Of a stretch of 64,000 bases of DNA, positions 42,950 to 50,829 are shown in pieces. The notes beneath the pieces were generated by a model. It did not search any database, was not told where the DNA came from, and saw only the letters and a list, made by a program, of their open reading frames with translations. The position numbers and the translations under genes are program-made. Position 1 is the first letter of the stretch, and each line of letters opens with the position of its first letter. Source of the stretch: Streptomyces sp. NBC_00569 (lineage in GTDB: Bacteria > Actinomycetota > Actinomycetes > Streptomycetales > Streptomycetaceae); NCBI RefSeq assembly GCF_036345255.1, contig NZ_CP107783.1, positions 7,052,001 through 7,116,000 on the forward strand. Direction: 5' to 3'.

Positions 42950-45034
42950 TCACAGGCTGAGTTCGGGGTGCAGCCGGTCGAGTGTCCACACCTGCTTGCC
43001 GCGGGCGCTGAGCGCGGTCAGGGCCAGCGCGCCGGCCGTGAACGCGGCGAGCACGGCACACGCCTGCCACACGGGTCCGAGGCCACCGCCCGAGATCAGT
43101 CTCCGCAGCGCCTCGACGACATAGGTCATCGGCAGGAAGGGGTGGATCGCGTTGAAGAAGCCGGGGCTCGTCTGCACGGGATACGTGCCGCCCGCCGACG
43201 TCAACTGGAGCATCAGGAAGGCGAGTACGAGGATCCGCCCCGCCGCTCCGAAGCGGGCGTTCAGCCACTGCACGATCGCGGCGAAGCACGCCGTGACGAG
43301 GAACAGAAAGCCGACCGTTCCGGCCGCCCTGACCATCTGGAGCCCCAGCGCCCAGTGCAGCACCGACATCAGGGCGGCCACCTGGAGCACCCCGAGCGCG
43401 GCCACGGGAAGCCAGCCCGCCAGCGCGATCCGCCAGGCGGAGGCGCCCGCGGCGAGTGCGCGCCGGTTGAGCGGCTGGATCAGCATGTAGGCCACCATCG
43501 CGCCGACCCACAGGGACAGCGGGATGAAGTACGGGGCGAATCCGGTGCCGTAGTTGGGCGCCTTGTGCAGGGACTGCGAGGCGAGCTGGACCGGGTCGGA
43601 CATGACACCGGTGCGCCGGTCGCGGTCGTTCTTGTCGTAGTCGGGGATCTGCTTCACCCCGTCGTGCAGCCCGCCGGCCAGCTCTCCGGAGCCGTCGGCC
43701 AGCTTGAACATGCCGCCGTTGAGATCGCTCGCGCCCGTCTTCAGCTTGCCGACGCCCGTGTCGAGGTCCGCCGAGCCCGTCCTCGCCGTGCCGAGCCCGG
43801 TGTGCAGCTGCTTGGCGCCCCTGGCGACCTGACCCGCGCCCTTGTTGAGCGCGTTGATCTTCGAGACGGCGGTGGCCACGTCCTGGTCGAGCGTCGGGGC
43901 GTGCTTGGCCAGCGCCTCGGACTGCCGCTGGAGCGTGGCGAGATGGCGGTCGAGGGTGTCCAGGTCGCCGTGGTCGTCCTCGATCAGGACGTTCAGGTCG
44001 TCGGCGACCTTCGCCACGTCGGCCGCGGCCACCTTGGCCTTCTTCAGGTCGGGGCAGGCCGGGTCGGGCAGCGGCAGCGTCTCGCAGCGCGCCGTGTAGA
44101 CCCCGTCCAGGACGTCGGATCCCGCGTGCGCGCCCTTGGCGGCCGTCGGCGCCGTCTTCACCAGGACGTCGAGGTTGTGCCGGATGCCCTTCGCCGAGTC
44201 GGCGACGAGCCGGGCGGTGTCGCCGATCGCCTTCTTGTTGTCCTTCAGGAACGGCCGCACCTGCCCGGCGACGCCGTTGACCTTGTCGGCGAGGAGCTGG
44301 GTGCCGTCGGAGACCTGCTTCGAGCCGGACTCCAGATCCCCCGCGCCCTTGTTCAGCTTCTTGATCCCGCCGGCCAGGTCGCCGCTGCCCTTCTTGGCGT
44401 CCTTCAGACCGTCCGCCAGGTCCTTGGACCCCTTCTTCGCCTTGCCGATACCGCCCTTGAGCCGGTCGGCACCCTTGGCGGCCTTCTTGGTCGCGTCGTG
44501 GATGTCGGAGAAGGAGATGAAGATCCGGTCGAGGAAGGAGCGTGACGCGTTGGTGGACGCCGCCGAACGCACCTCGGAGAACACCGTCCGCGAGATCTGC
44601 CCGACGATGTAGTTGTTGGCGTCGTTCGTCCGCACCTGAAGGGCGCCGGTCTCCGGGGTGTCCCCGGAACTGGACGCGATGCGCGCGCTGAAGTCCTCGG
44701 GCATCGTCAGGGACAGGTAGTACGTCCCGTCCTCGACGCCCTTGCGGGCCTGCGCCGCACTCACCTCGTGCCACTCGAAGGTCTTGCTGTCGTGCAGCCC
44801 CTCGGTGATGTCGTCGCCCGCCACGATCTTCTGACCCGCGGCCCGCGCCCCCTTGTCGTCGTTGACGAGCGCGACGGGAATCTTGTCGAGACGCCCGTAC
44901 GGGTCCCAGAAGGACCACAGGTACAGGGCGCCGTACAGCAGGGGCAGCAACAGGAGCGCGGCGAGCGCGGCGCGCGGCAGCTTCCCCCTGCCGAAGCGCC
45001 TGAGCTCAAGCGCGGCCAGCCTCGGCGAGCGCAT
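42950..45034 (-). CDS. YhgE/Pip family membrane protein (ABC-2-like)
   Basis: A 694-residue protein with one N-terminal TM helix (LAALLLLPLLYGALYLWSFW), the family hallmark DPYGRLDKIPVALVNDDKGA, a large extracytoplasmic region (about 50-470) rich in Lys/Gly/Asp helical repeats of the type KGADRLKGG and KGSGDLAGG, and five C-terminal TM helices. YhgE/Pip proteins include a phage receptor and a component of ESX-related secretion in Firmicutes. Here its start overlaps the end of the ABC ATPase gene by 29 bp, so the two are made together, suggesting a large exporter-like complex under TetR control. Confidence 0.9.
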   Translation of the reverse strand: MRSPRLAALELRRFGRGKLPRAALAALLLLPLLYGALYLWSFWDPYGRLDKIPVALVNDDKGARAAGQKIVAGDDITEGLHDSKTFEWHEVSAAQARKGVEDGTYYLSLTMPEDFSARIASSSGDTPETGALQVRTNDANNYIVGQISRTVFSEVRSAASTNASRSFLDRIFISFSDIHDATKKAAKGADRLKGGIGKAKKGSKDLADGLKDAKKGSGDLAGGIKKLNKGAGDLESGSKQVSDGTQLLADKVNGVAGQVRPFLKDNKKAIGDTARLVADSAKGIRHNLDVLVKTAPTAAKGAHAGSDVLDGVYTARCETLPLPDPACPDLKKAKVAAADVAKVADDLNVLIEDDHGDLDTLDRHLATLQRQSEALAKHAPTLDQDVATAVSKINALNKGAGQVARGAKQLHTGLGTARTGSADLDTGVGKLKTGASDLNGGMFKLADGSGELAGGLHDGVKQIPDYDKNDRDRRTGVMSDPVQLASQSLHKAPNYGTGFAPYFIPLSLWVGAMVAYMLIQPLNRRALAAGASAWRIALAGWLPVAALGVLQVAALMSVLHWALGLQMVRAAGTVGFLFLVTACFAAIVQWLNARFGAAGRILVLAFLMLQLTSAGGTYPVQTSPGFFNAIHPFLPMTYVVEALRRLISGGGLGPVWQACAVLAAFTAGALALTALSARGKQVWTLDRLHPELSL

Positions 45035-45863
45035 CCGCCGTCTCCTTCTTGTTCTTGTTCTCGTTCTTGACGGTCTCGTCCTGCGTGGCCTTCTCGGCGT
45101 TCGCAGCGTTCGCAGCGTTCGCAGCGTTCTCGGCCTTCTCGGCCTTCGCGGTGCTCTCGGCCTTCTCGGCGGGGGCCGTCGATACGACGACCGCGTCCTT
45201 CGGCGCCTCGCTGCACACCGCCACGACCGTCGTGCCGGACTCGGCGACGGACCTCAACAGGTCCCAGACCTCCGCCCGTTCGGCGTCCGAGAGCTTCAGG
45301 TCGGTGTCGTCGACGCCGAGCAGCCGCGGCCGCCCGATCAGAGCGAGAGCCACGGACAGCCGGAGCGCCTCGATCCGCTCCAGGTCGCGCACGGCGGTAC
45401 GAGTGCCCTTAGGCAGGGACTCCCGGTCGAGCCCCGCGGCGGCCAGGGCGGTGTCGATCCGCAGCCGCGATGCGGCCGCCCGTTCGGCCCGGGGCCGCAG
45501 CAGTGCCCGCAGCGAACCGTCGAACCGCCGCTGGAGCAGCGCCCGTTCGCGCAGATGCTCCTCGACCGTCAGCGCGGGATCGAGGTCGGTGACCCCGGGC
45601 ACATGGGCGAGAGCGCTGACACGGCGGACGGCGGACAACTGCTTCGGCAGCCGGAAGGGGCCGACGGACGCGGCGCCCTCGGTGGGCCGCATGCGTCCGG
45701 TGAGGGCGAGCAGCAGGCAGGTGCGGCCCGACCCGGACGGCCCCTCGACGGCGACGAGCGCCCCGGGCTCCGCGTCGATGTCCACCCCGCGGAACGCCCA
45801 GCCGCGCGGGCCCCTGAGCCCGAACCCCTCGGCGCTGACGGTGACCGCGTTCGGACCGTCCAT
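45006..45863 (-). CDS. ABC transporter-type ATPase with degenerate motifs
   Basis: A 285-residue protein with an ABC nucleotide-binding domain at residues 1-215. The Walker A loop reads GPSGSGRT with Arg47 in place of the invariant Lys, no LSGGQ signature is found where LERIEALRLSVALALIGRP stands, and Walker B ends VDD so the catalytic Glu is Asp. ATP turnover is therefore uncertain. The last 65 residues are a low-complexity Ala/Lys/Glu/Asn tail with an AAN tandem repeat. It overlaps the YhgE/Pip gene. ATG 45863 (MDGPNAV) is chosen; 45878 is in frame and possible. Confidence 0.82.
   Translation of the reverse strand: MDGPNAVTVSAEGFGLRGPRGWAFRGVDIDAEPGALVAVEGPSGSGRTCLLLALTGRMRPTEGAASVGPFRLPKQLSAVRRVSALAHVPGVTDLDPALTVEEHLRERALLQRRFDGSLRALLRPRAERAAASRLRIDTALAAAGLDRESLPKGTRTAVRDLERIEALRLSVALALIGRPRLLGVDDTDLKLSDAERAEVWDLLRSVAESGTTVVAVCSEAPKDAVVVSTAPAEKAESTAKAEKAENAANAANAANAEKATQDETVKNENKNKKETADALAEAGRA
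45097..45123 (-). repeat. Three perfect 9-bp tandem units inside the ABC ATPase gene
   Basis: GCGTTCGCA occurs three times in a row and a fourth time in part; the minus strand encodes repeated Ala-Ala-Asn in the C-terminal tail. The unit is a multiple of three, so slippage would change tail length without a frameshift. Confidence 0.85.
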
Positions 45864-45886
45864 GGTCGGGCCCCCCATTTTTTTGA

Positions 45887-45900
45887 ACTGACTGGTCAGT
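45887..45900. promoter_or_regulatory. Palindromic operator, probably for the TetR regulator
   Basis: ACTGACTGGTCAGT has perfect 6-bp arms (ACTGAC/GTCAGT) around TG and lies 24 bp before the ATPase start. On the minus strand TTGCAC precedes it at a distance suitable for a -35 box, so the palindrome would cover the spacer or -10 region. Site size and symmetry fit a TetR-family dimer. Confidence 0.7.
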
Positions 45901-46023
45901 GCAAAAGTTAGCCCGAACTGTCGCTCGAAGCAAAGACGCAGGTCAGGGCCGATTGTCAGTGGCGTACTCCACGATGGGCACATACGGCCACTGAGCCGTC
46001 ACACAGACGACAGGAGGTTCGTC

Positions 46024-46578
46024 ATGGCTGGACATTCAGCAGCAGCCGCACGCCGGCCCCGCGCCACCGGCCCTGCACCCTCGCTGACCGGACCCGCCGC
46101 CGACGTCCACCCCGTACTCCGCCGGGCGACAGCCCCTCCCGCCGCACTCGACCTGCTCGCCCAGGCGCGCACGGGACTCGACGAGGCGGCCCTCCTCGAG
46201 ACGCCCAACGAGCGGTACGCCACGGCCCACCTCGCCGCCCTGCGCACCGCGGCCGCCGTACTCGCCGCCCGCGGCCGCCCCGAACCCACGCCCCGACGCC
46301 GTGCCCGGATACGGAGCGCCTGGGAAGTGCTCCCCGAGATCGCACCCGAACTGACCGAGTGGAGCGCGCTGTTCGCCTCCGGCGCCACCCGCAGGGCGCG
46401 CGCCGAAGCGGGCATCCAGGGGGCCGCCGGCACCCGCGACGCGGACGACCTGCTCCGCGATGTCGCTGTGTTCTTGCGCATCGTCGAGAGGTTGCTCCTG
46501 CTCCAGCCCTTGCTGCCCCAGCCCAGGGTGCAGGACGAGGCTCCGGAGGCAGGCCGGGAGGTGCCCGACGTGGGGTGA
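46024..46578 (+). CDS. SAV_6107-type HEPN domain protein
   Basis: A 184-residue helical protein of the HEPN family found in actinobacteria. Residues 40-160 form the four-helix domain, and Arg64-x4-His69 (RYATAH) matches the RX4-6H motif of HEPN ribonucleases. The N-terminal 35 residues are Ala/Pro/Arg-rich and disordered. No nucleotidyltransferase (MNT) partner is next to it, unlike toxin-antitoxin pairs; the neighbour is a methyltransferase. It may act in RNA metabolism, but no target is known. Good RBS (AGGAGG at 46013) before the ATG. Confidence 0.85.
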   Translation: MAGHSAAAARRPRATGPAPSLTGPAADVHPVLRRATAPPAALDLLAQARTGLDEAALLETPNERYATAHLAALRTAAAVLAARGRPEPTPRRRARIRSAWEVLPEIAPELTEWSALFASGATRRARAEAGIQGAAGTRDADDLLRDVAVFLRIVERLLLLQPLLPQPRVQDEAPEAGREVPDVG

Positions 46579-46706
46579 CCGGACAGCTCTCACGAGGCAA
46601 TAGGGTGGAGGCGCCCGAACCCTCCACCCATCGCCGTGCCGGTGAGGGAGGAACCCCCATCGCTCCGCAGCCCATGAGCCGGAGCCGCGCCGAGGAGTCA
46701 CCTGTC

Positions 46707-47477
46707 GTGTCGGACCCGATGCGCCCCCGCGCTTCTCTCCGTACCGCCGTGGTCTGGGACGTTCTCAAGGACGCCCTCGACCGTCGCGTCAAGGCCACGG
46801 GGCGCGAGTCGCTCGACGTGCTCGACACCGGCGGCGGTAGCGGTAACTTCGCGGTGCCCGTGGCAGGCCTCGGCCACCGCGTCACCGTCGTCGACCCCAG
46901 CCCGAACGCGCTCTTCGCGCTCGAGCGTCGCGCGGCCGAGGCCGGCGTGGCCGACCGAGTGCGCGGGGTGCAGGGCGACGTCTCCGGTCTCTTCGACGTG
47001 GTCGAGCGCGACGGATACGACGCGGTCCTGTGCCACGGCGTCCTGGAGTACGTCGACGACCCGGCCGAGGGCGTACGCAACGCGGTGGGCGCCCTGCGCT
47101 CCTCCGGCGTCCTCAGCCTGCTCGCCGCGGGACTCGGCGGTGCCGTGCTCGCCCGCGCGCTCGCCGGGCACTTCAAGGAGGCCAGGCAGGCCCTCGGCGA
47201 CCCGGCGGGCCGCTGGGGCGACGGCGACCCCGTGCCGCGCCGCTTCAGCGCCGAACAGCTCACCCAGCTCGTCGGATCCGCGGGCGTCGAGGTCGGCGCG
47301 GTGCACGGTGTACGGGTCTTCGCCGACCTCGTGCCGGGCGTTCTCGTGGACACCGAACCGGGCGCCCTCCAGGAGCTCCTCAAGCTGGAGGCCGCGGCCG
47401 CCGAGCTGCCCGCCTTCCACTCCGTCGCCACGCAGCTGCACGTCCTCGGCGAGAAGCAGGGGACCCCGGAGGTCTGA
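46707..47477 (+). CDS. Class I SAM-dependent methyltransferase
   Basis: A 256-residue Rossmann methyltransferase: motif I VLDTGGGSGNFAVPVAGLGH near residue 40, acidic motif VTVVDPSPNAL, GDVSGLFDV, and motif IV CHGVLEYVDDP. The order resembles tRNA or small-molecule methyltransferases of the UbiE/SmtA (CmoM-like) group; substrate unknown. The GTG at 46707 is chosen since GAGGAG lies 9 bp upstream; an ATG at 46674 has no RBS. It follows the HEPN gene by 128 bp. Confidence 0.88.
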   Translation: MSDPMRPRASLRTAVVWDVLKDALDRRVKATGRESLDVLDTGGGSGNFAVPVAGLGHRVTVVDPSPNALFALERRAAEAGVADRVRGVQGDVSGLFDVVERDGYDAVLCHGVLEYVDDPAEGVRNAVGALRSSGVLSLLAAGLGGAVLARALAGHFKEARQALGDPAGRWGDGDPVPRRFSAEQLTQLVGSAGVEVGAVHGVRVFADLVPGVLVDTEPGALQELLKLEAAAAELPAFHSVATQLHVLGEKQGTPEV

Positions 47478-47674
47478 GTGCCCCGGGTGACGCGCCGCTG
47501 ATCAGGGGCGCAGCGGCGGATGGAGTACGCCACAGGCCCCCCGCTTCCGCGCCGGGCGCCGTATGATCGAGGGAGACGGTCCGGCATGACGGGACGGCCG
47601 CCGGGGCATTAACGCCTCAGCGAGCCGGAGCGGCATGGTGGTCCTGGTTGGCGAAGTTGGCGTAGAGGGGCGGG

Positions 47675-47703
47675 TTTCACGGGGGCGATTCCCTGCCTAT
47701 CCT
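47675..47703 (+). promoter_or_regulatory. Candidate promoter of the DUF3040 gene
   Basis: TTTCAC (47675-47680) and TATCCT (47698-47703) are 17 bp apart, about 50 bp before the GTG at 47752. The rest of the 274-bp gap from 47478 shows no gene. Confidence 0.4.
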
Positions 47704-47751
47704 GAAGGGGACCCCCGGTCGCCCCGGCGACTGCACGATGAGGAGGACTCC

Positions 47752-48171
47752 GTGCCGCTCTCGGAGCACGAGCAGCGAATGCTCGAGCAGATGGAGCGAG
47801 CGCTGTACGCCGAAGATCCCAAGTTCGCGACAGCGCTTGAGGGAAGCGGGCTGCGTACGTACACCCGACGTCGGGTCTACCAGGCAGTCGCCGGATTCCT
47901 GGTGGGTATCGCGCTCCTCATGGCCGGAATGGTCGCAAAGCAGATCTGGATCAGCGTGGTGGGGTTCCTCGTCATGCTGGGCTGCGCGGTCCTTGCCATG
48001 ACCGCATGGCGCAAAGCGCCCAAGCCCGGTGAACAGCCGGCTGCCGGAGCAGCGCCAGGAGCGCCGCCGACCGCACGGCGACAGGGCAAGAAGCATCGGT
48101 CGATGATGGACCGGATCGAGAAGCGCTGGCAGCGGCGCCGAGACGAACAGGGCGGCCAGGGCGGCCGCTGA
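47752..48171 (+). CDS. DUF3040 family membrane protein
   Basis: A 139-residue protein with the typical start PLSEHEQRMLEQMERALYAEDPKFA, two TM helices (VYQAVAGFLVGIALLMAGMV and IWISVVGFLVMLGCAVLAM), and a basic C-terminal tail (RRQGKKHRSMMDRIEKRWQRRR). DUF3040 genes lie beside the dcw cluster in many actinobacteria (Rv2169c in M. tuberculosis), which suggests a role linked to wall growth or division. GTG with AGGAGGA 5 bp upstream. No mraZ follows it, unlike in mycobacteria. Confidence 0.9.
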   Translation: MPLSEHEQRMLEQMERALYAEDPKFATALEGSGLRTYTRRRVYQAVAGFLVGIALLMAGMVAKQIWISVVGFLVMLGCAVLAMTAWRKAPKPGEQPAAGAAPGAPPTARRQGKKHRSMMDRIEKRWQRRRDEQGGQGGR

Positions 48172-48229
48172 GTCCCCACCGGACCAGGTCCTCAAAGGAT
48201 CAGAAGTCCTCCAGGGAACAGATGTGGCT

Positions 48230-48261
48230 GAGGGGTGACCACTCACGAGTGGTCACCCCTC
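48230..48261. terminator. Bidirectional hairpin between DUF3040 and the transglutaminase gene
   Basis: A 14-bp inverted repeat GAGGGGTGACCACT / AGTGGTCACCCCTC with a 4-nt loop in the gap between converging genes. Very stable and correctly placed. Confidence 0.88.
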
Positions 48262-48377
48262 AGGCGTATCCGCGTGCCGGTGTATCAATGGGCCGGGGTG
48301 TGCACGGGCCGGCTTGACCGCGCGGCCGGCGTGTCCGCTTGCGCGCGAGGGGCGCCGTCCCGCAGCTCTCCTGGCTG

Positions 48378-50795
48378 TCAGCCCTCCTGGCCGGAAGGCC
48401 GCCGAGGCCGCCGCAGAAGCGTCGACGTCCGGGCCGTCCAGCGGGAGCCGAGCTCCTCCCGGCGCTGCGAAAGGCTCCACGCCACTCGAACAGCCGAGCG
48501 CGGTACGAGCGTCGCCCGCAGCCGGGCCGAGCGACTCGCCTTGGCGCGCAGGCCCTGTTCGAAGCGGCGCACATCGTCCCCGAGACCCGCCGTCGGCTGC
48601 GGCCTCGGCGCGTAGAGCACCTGCTCCACCGCCGCCGCCACCCGATGCACGGAGTCCGCGGCGACCTGATCGAGCTCTCCGACGCGGACGATCCGCGCCG
48701 CCGCCTTCCGCGGCGTCTGTGACTCGTCCGGTGCGATGCCGTGGTCCCACGCCGTGTCGGTCACTTCCAGCCACGCCGCGAGGGTGCGGGCCGCCGCGTC
48801 CCCCTCCGTGCGGCCGGACGAGCCGAGCCGCACGGCCCGAACCCGCCGCCGCCACAGCATCGGCAGCAGCGGCACGAGCACCACCGACAGCACGCCCAGC
48901 GTGACGAGGGCGATCGTGCCGAAGGGCGGGCCGTCGCCGCCGGACGCACCGATCACCGCGGGCGCCGTGTTCGAGCAGCCTTCCAGCTTTCGCTGGGCCG
49001 CCGGGCAGTTGTCCGACGCGGAAGGCTGCCCGGCCGACGGCTGGGACGAGGCGGCCTCGCTGGGCGCCGCCGGGTTGCTCGGGTCGCCCGCCGGGGTGTC
49101 GTCACGGGTGTACTCGGGCGTCGTGCCGCGGTTCGGCGTCGGCTCGAAGCGCGTCCAGCCCACGCCCTCGAAATACAGCTCCGGCCACGCGTGCGCGTCC
49201 CGCAGACCGACCGACATCCGGCCGTCCGCCTGCGGAGAGCCCGGCGTGAAGCCCACCGCCACCCGCGCCGGGATCCCCAGCGTCCTGGCCATCGCGGCCA
49301 TCGAGAAGGAGAAGTGGACGCAGAAACCCTCCTTGTCCTTCAGAAAACGGGCGATGGCCGAGGAGCCGCTGCCGGCCTGGACCTCCGTGTTGTACGTGAA
49401 GCCGCCGCTCACGGCGAAGTAGTCCTGGAGTTTCACGGCCCGCTGGTAGTCGTTCGCCGCGCCCTCGGTGACCCGCAGCGCCGTCTTCTCGACGATCGCC
49501 GGCAGCGACGACGGCACCTTGGTGAACTCACGCCGCAGCTCGCTCGGCGCCGCGGGAGCGTTCGCCAGCTGCTCCGCCGTCGGCTGGACGATCAGGCTCT
49601 CGACGCCGTACTTCTTGCCGCGCGTGGTCTGGTTGTGGTCGCCGACGAGCGTCCGGCCCACCGGCTCGTACCGCCAGCGTCCCGAGATGTCGACCTTCGT
49701 CGCCGGGTAGGGGAGCGGCAGCCAGTCCTGGGCGTACCAGCCGGCCGCCGCGATGTTCGTGCGGATCTCCGTCCGGCGGACGTCCGCGCCGAGGCCGCGG
49801 GGGCTCGGGAACGGCGAGGGCACATCGATGATGCTGCGCTTGGCGGGCCGCCAGGTCGTCCCGTCGAACTCGTCGAGGGAGACGATCCGCAGATAGAGGT
49901 CCTGGGTGTCCTTCGAGTTCGTGCGGTACGACATCACCTCCCGGTCCTCGGGCTGGTTCAGGCTGTTCTGGAGGGAGACCAGGGGGTTCACGGCGGAGAT
50001 GGTGCCGCCGCCCCCGGAGCCCACGCCCGCGCCCGTACCCGCCGGGCCGAGCAGCCCGCCGTCGAGCGCGGGCAGGACGACCGGCACCACCAGGGCGACG
50101 CCGAGCGCGACCGCGCCGATGCGGCGGCCCGTGCGGATCGGGGCCACGGCATCGGCCGTGCTCTCGGCAGCGCCGCCCGCGCGGCCCGGTGAGCGGGCCG
50201 TACCGCCGAAGACGCGCCCCCACTGCGAGAGCCGGTCCCGTCCCTCGGCGAGGAGCAGCATCAGATAGCCGCCGGCGGCGAGCAGGAACCACAGCCAGTC
50301 GGCGGAGCCGTGGGAGAGGCCCGCGGCGACCGAGTACAGGGCGAGCAGCGGCAGCCCGGCGGGCGCCGCGCTGCGGAACGTCACCGCGAGCGCGTCCACC
50401 GCGAGGCCGATCACCAGGACGCCGCCCACCAGCATCAGCCGGATCCCGTCGGACAGCGGCGCGGGGATCGCGAACCGCCCCACGTCGTCGCCGCCCGCCT
50501 GGAGCAGCTCCCCGAAGTGACGGAACGCCTCCGGGCCCGGCAGCACCCCGCCGATCGCCTGCGCGTGCGCGAACAACAGGGTGAGCAGCATCAGCGTCAC
50601 GAGCGCCTGCACGGCCACCGTGAGCGGCCGCGCGAGAGGCACGCGCCGGGTCAGAGCCCCCACTCCGGCCTGGACGACCAGCAGGAACGCGGCCTGGAAG
50701 ATCCAGGTCGCCAGATCGACCAGCGGCAGCAGGGCACACGCCGCCATGAAAGTGGCCGCCGTCGCACACAGCGTCAGCCGAGCGCCTCCACTCAT
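48378..50795 (-). CDS. TgpA-type membrane protein with transglutaminase-like domain
   Basis: An 805-residue protein: five to seven N-terminal TM helices (DUF3488, residues 1-245), an extracytoplasmic region, a transglutaminase-like core with Cys in KEGFCVHFSFSMAAMARTLGIPAR, His in DAHAWPELYFEGVGWTRFEPTP and a downstream Asp/Glu, then a Ser/Ala/Pro-rich linker, one more TM (GTIALVTLGVLSVVLVPLLPMLW) and a cytoplasmic DUF4129-like tail. TgpA is an essential periplasmic enzyme in Pseudomonas. It is the last gene of a moxR-DUF58-tgpA operon, a conserved trio of unknown function next to dcw. A 34-bp gap separates it from DUF58. Confidence 0.92.
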   Translation of the reverse strand: MSGGARLTLCATAATFMAACALLPLVDLATWIFQAAFLLVVQAGVGALTRRVPLARPLTVAVQALVTLMLLTLLFAHAQAIGGVLPGPEAFRHFGELLQAGGDDVGRFAIPAPLSDGIRLMLVGGVLVIGLAVDALAVTFRSAAPAGLPLLALYSVAAGLSHGSADWLWFLLAAGGYLMLLLAEGRDRLSQWGRVFGGTARSPGRAGGAAESTADAVAPIRTGRRIGAVALGVALVVPVVLPALDGGLLGPAGTGAGVGSGGGGTISAVNPLVSLQNSLNQPEDREVMSYRTNSKDTQDLYLRIVSLDEFDGTTWRPAKRSIIDVPSPFPSPRGLGADVRRTEIRTNIAAAGWYAQDWLPLPYPATKVDISGRWRYEPVGRTLVGDHNQTTRGKKYGVESLIVQPTAEQLANAPAAPSELRREFTKVPSSLPAIVEKTALRVTEGAANDYQRAVKLQDYFAVSGGFTYNTEVQAGSGSSAIARFLKDKEGFCVHFSFSMAAMARTLGIPARVAVGFTPGSPQADGRMSVGLRDAHAWPELYFEGVGWTRFEPTPNRGTTPEYTRDDTPAGDPSNPAAPSEAASSQPSAGQPSASDNCPAAQRKLEGCSNTAPAVIGASGGDGPPFGTIALVTLGVLSVVLVPLLPMLWRRRVRAVRLGSSGRTEGDAAARTLAAWLEVTDTAWDHGIAPDESQTPRKAAARIVRVGELDQVAADSVHRVAAAVEQVLYAPRPQPTAGLGDDVRRFEQGLRAKASRSARLRATLVPRSAVRVAWSLSQRREELGSRWTARTSTLLRRPRRPSGQEG

Positions 50796-50829
50796 GACCG
50801 CGCCTTTCCCCCGCTGACATCACGCATGA

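Noticed and set aside
42306..44918. One 870-codon frame that seems to fuse a large N-terminal region to TetR
   Set aside because: Only the last 202 codons look like protein. The upstream part is a shadow of the YhgE/Pip gene in another frame; TetR has its own ATG at 42914.
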